NCBI GenBank assembly: GCA_900770875.1
Contig: CAAGLV010000048.1
Coordinates: 1-5,837 of the forward strand
Length of the DNA: 5,837 bases
Direction: 5' to 3'
Source of the DNA: Flavobacteriales bacterium
GTDB taxonomy: Bacteria > Bacteroidota > Bacteroidia > Flavobacteriales > Weeksellaceae
The translations under genes and the position numbers were made by a program. Within the stretch, counting starts at the first letter, position 1; each line of letters starts with the position of its first letter. Of this stretch, positions 5,837-5,837 are shown piece after piece. The notes under the pieces are model-generated. The model saw only the letters and a list, made by a program, of their open reading frames with translations. It did no database searches and was not told the DNA's origin.

Positions 5837-5837
5837 A

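Noticed and set aside
1..5837. Possible undescribed accessory system
   Set aside because: All open frames of reasonable length are recognised core genes in conserved order on one strand; no repeats, transposase, CRISPR units or unusual insertions are visible.

Overview
The window is a piece of the conserved translation/transcription locus found in most bacterial chromosomes. Every gene lies on the minus strand. In transcription order (right to left) it reads: tRNA-Gly(UCC), tuf (EF-Tu), tRNA-Trp(CCA), secE, nusG, rplK (L11), rplA (L1), rplJ (L10), rplL (L7/L12), and the first 402 codons of rpoB, which runs off the left edge. The low GC content, A-rich leaders without an obvious Shine-Dalgarno motif, and protein sequences that look flavobacterial (EF-Tu, NusG, and the RpoB N-terminus) point to a member of the Bacteroidota, most likely class Flavobacteriia, family Flavobacteriaceae or close. 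I cannot name the genus from sequence alone.

Right part (about 4285-5837): two tRNA genes flank tuf. tRNA-Gly(UCC) sits upstream of tuf as glyT does in E. coli (thrU-tyrU-glyT-thrT-tufB), but no tRNA-Thr lies between it and tuf. That gap is a 157-base AT-rich leader with a strong hairpin at the tRNA 3' end and two perfect palindromes. A hairpin with a short U-rich tail separates tuf from tRNA-Trp, which in turn is only 16 bases from secE.

Middle part (about 2268-4268): secE and nusG encode the SecYEG translocon subunit and the elongation/antitermination factor. A 77-base leader follows, holding a GC-richer hairpin, and then rplK and rplA. The rplA-rplJ gap is only 12 bases, so there is no intergenic room for the long L10-type leader known from E. 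coli.

Left part (1-2255): rplJ and rplL encode the ribosomal stalk base and stalk. A 101-base spacer carries a 36-base hairpin followed by five U residues, a likely attenuator or processing site. rpoB comes next and appears to start at TTG. Together the genes couple ribosome stalk synthesis, elongation factor supply, protein export and RNA polymerase synthesis.

This is a core housekeeping region. I saw no mobile element, CRISPR array, defence system or unrecognised gene, and no gene-free stretch longer than 300 bases. The points worth a second look are the RNA structures between genes and the rpoB start codon.
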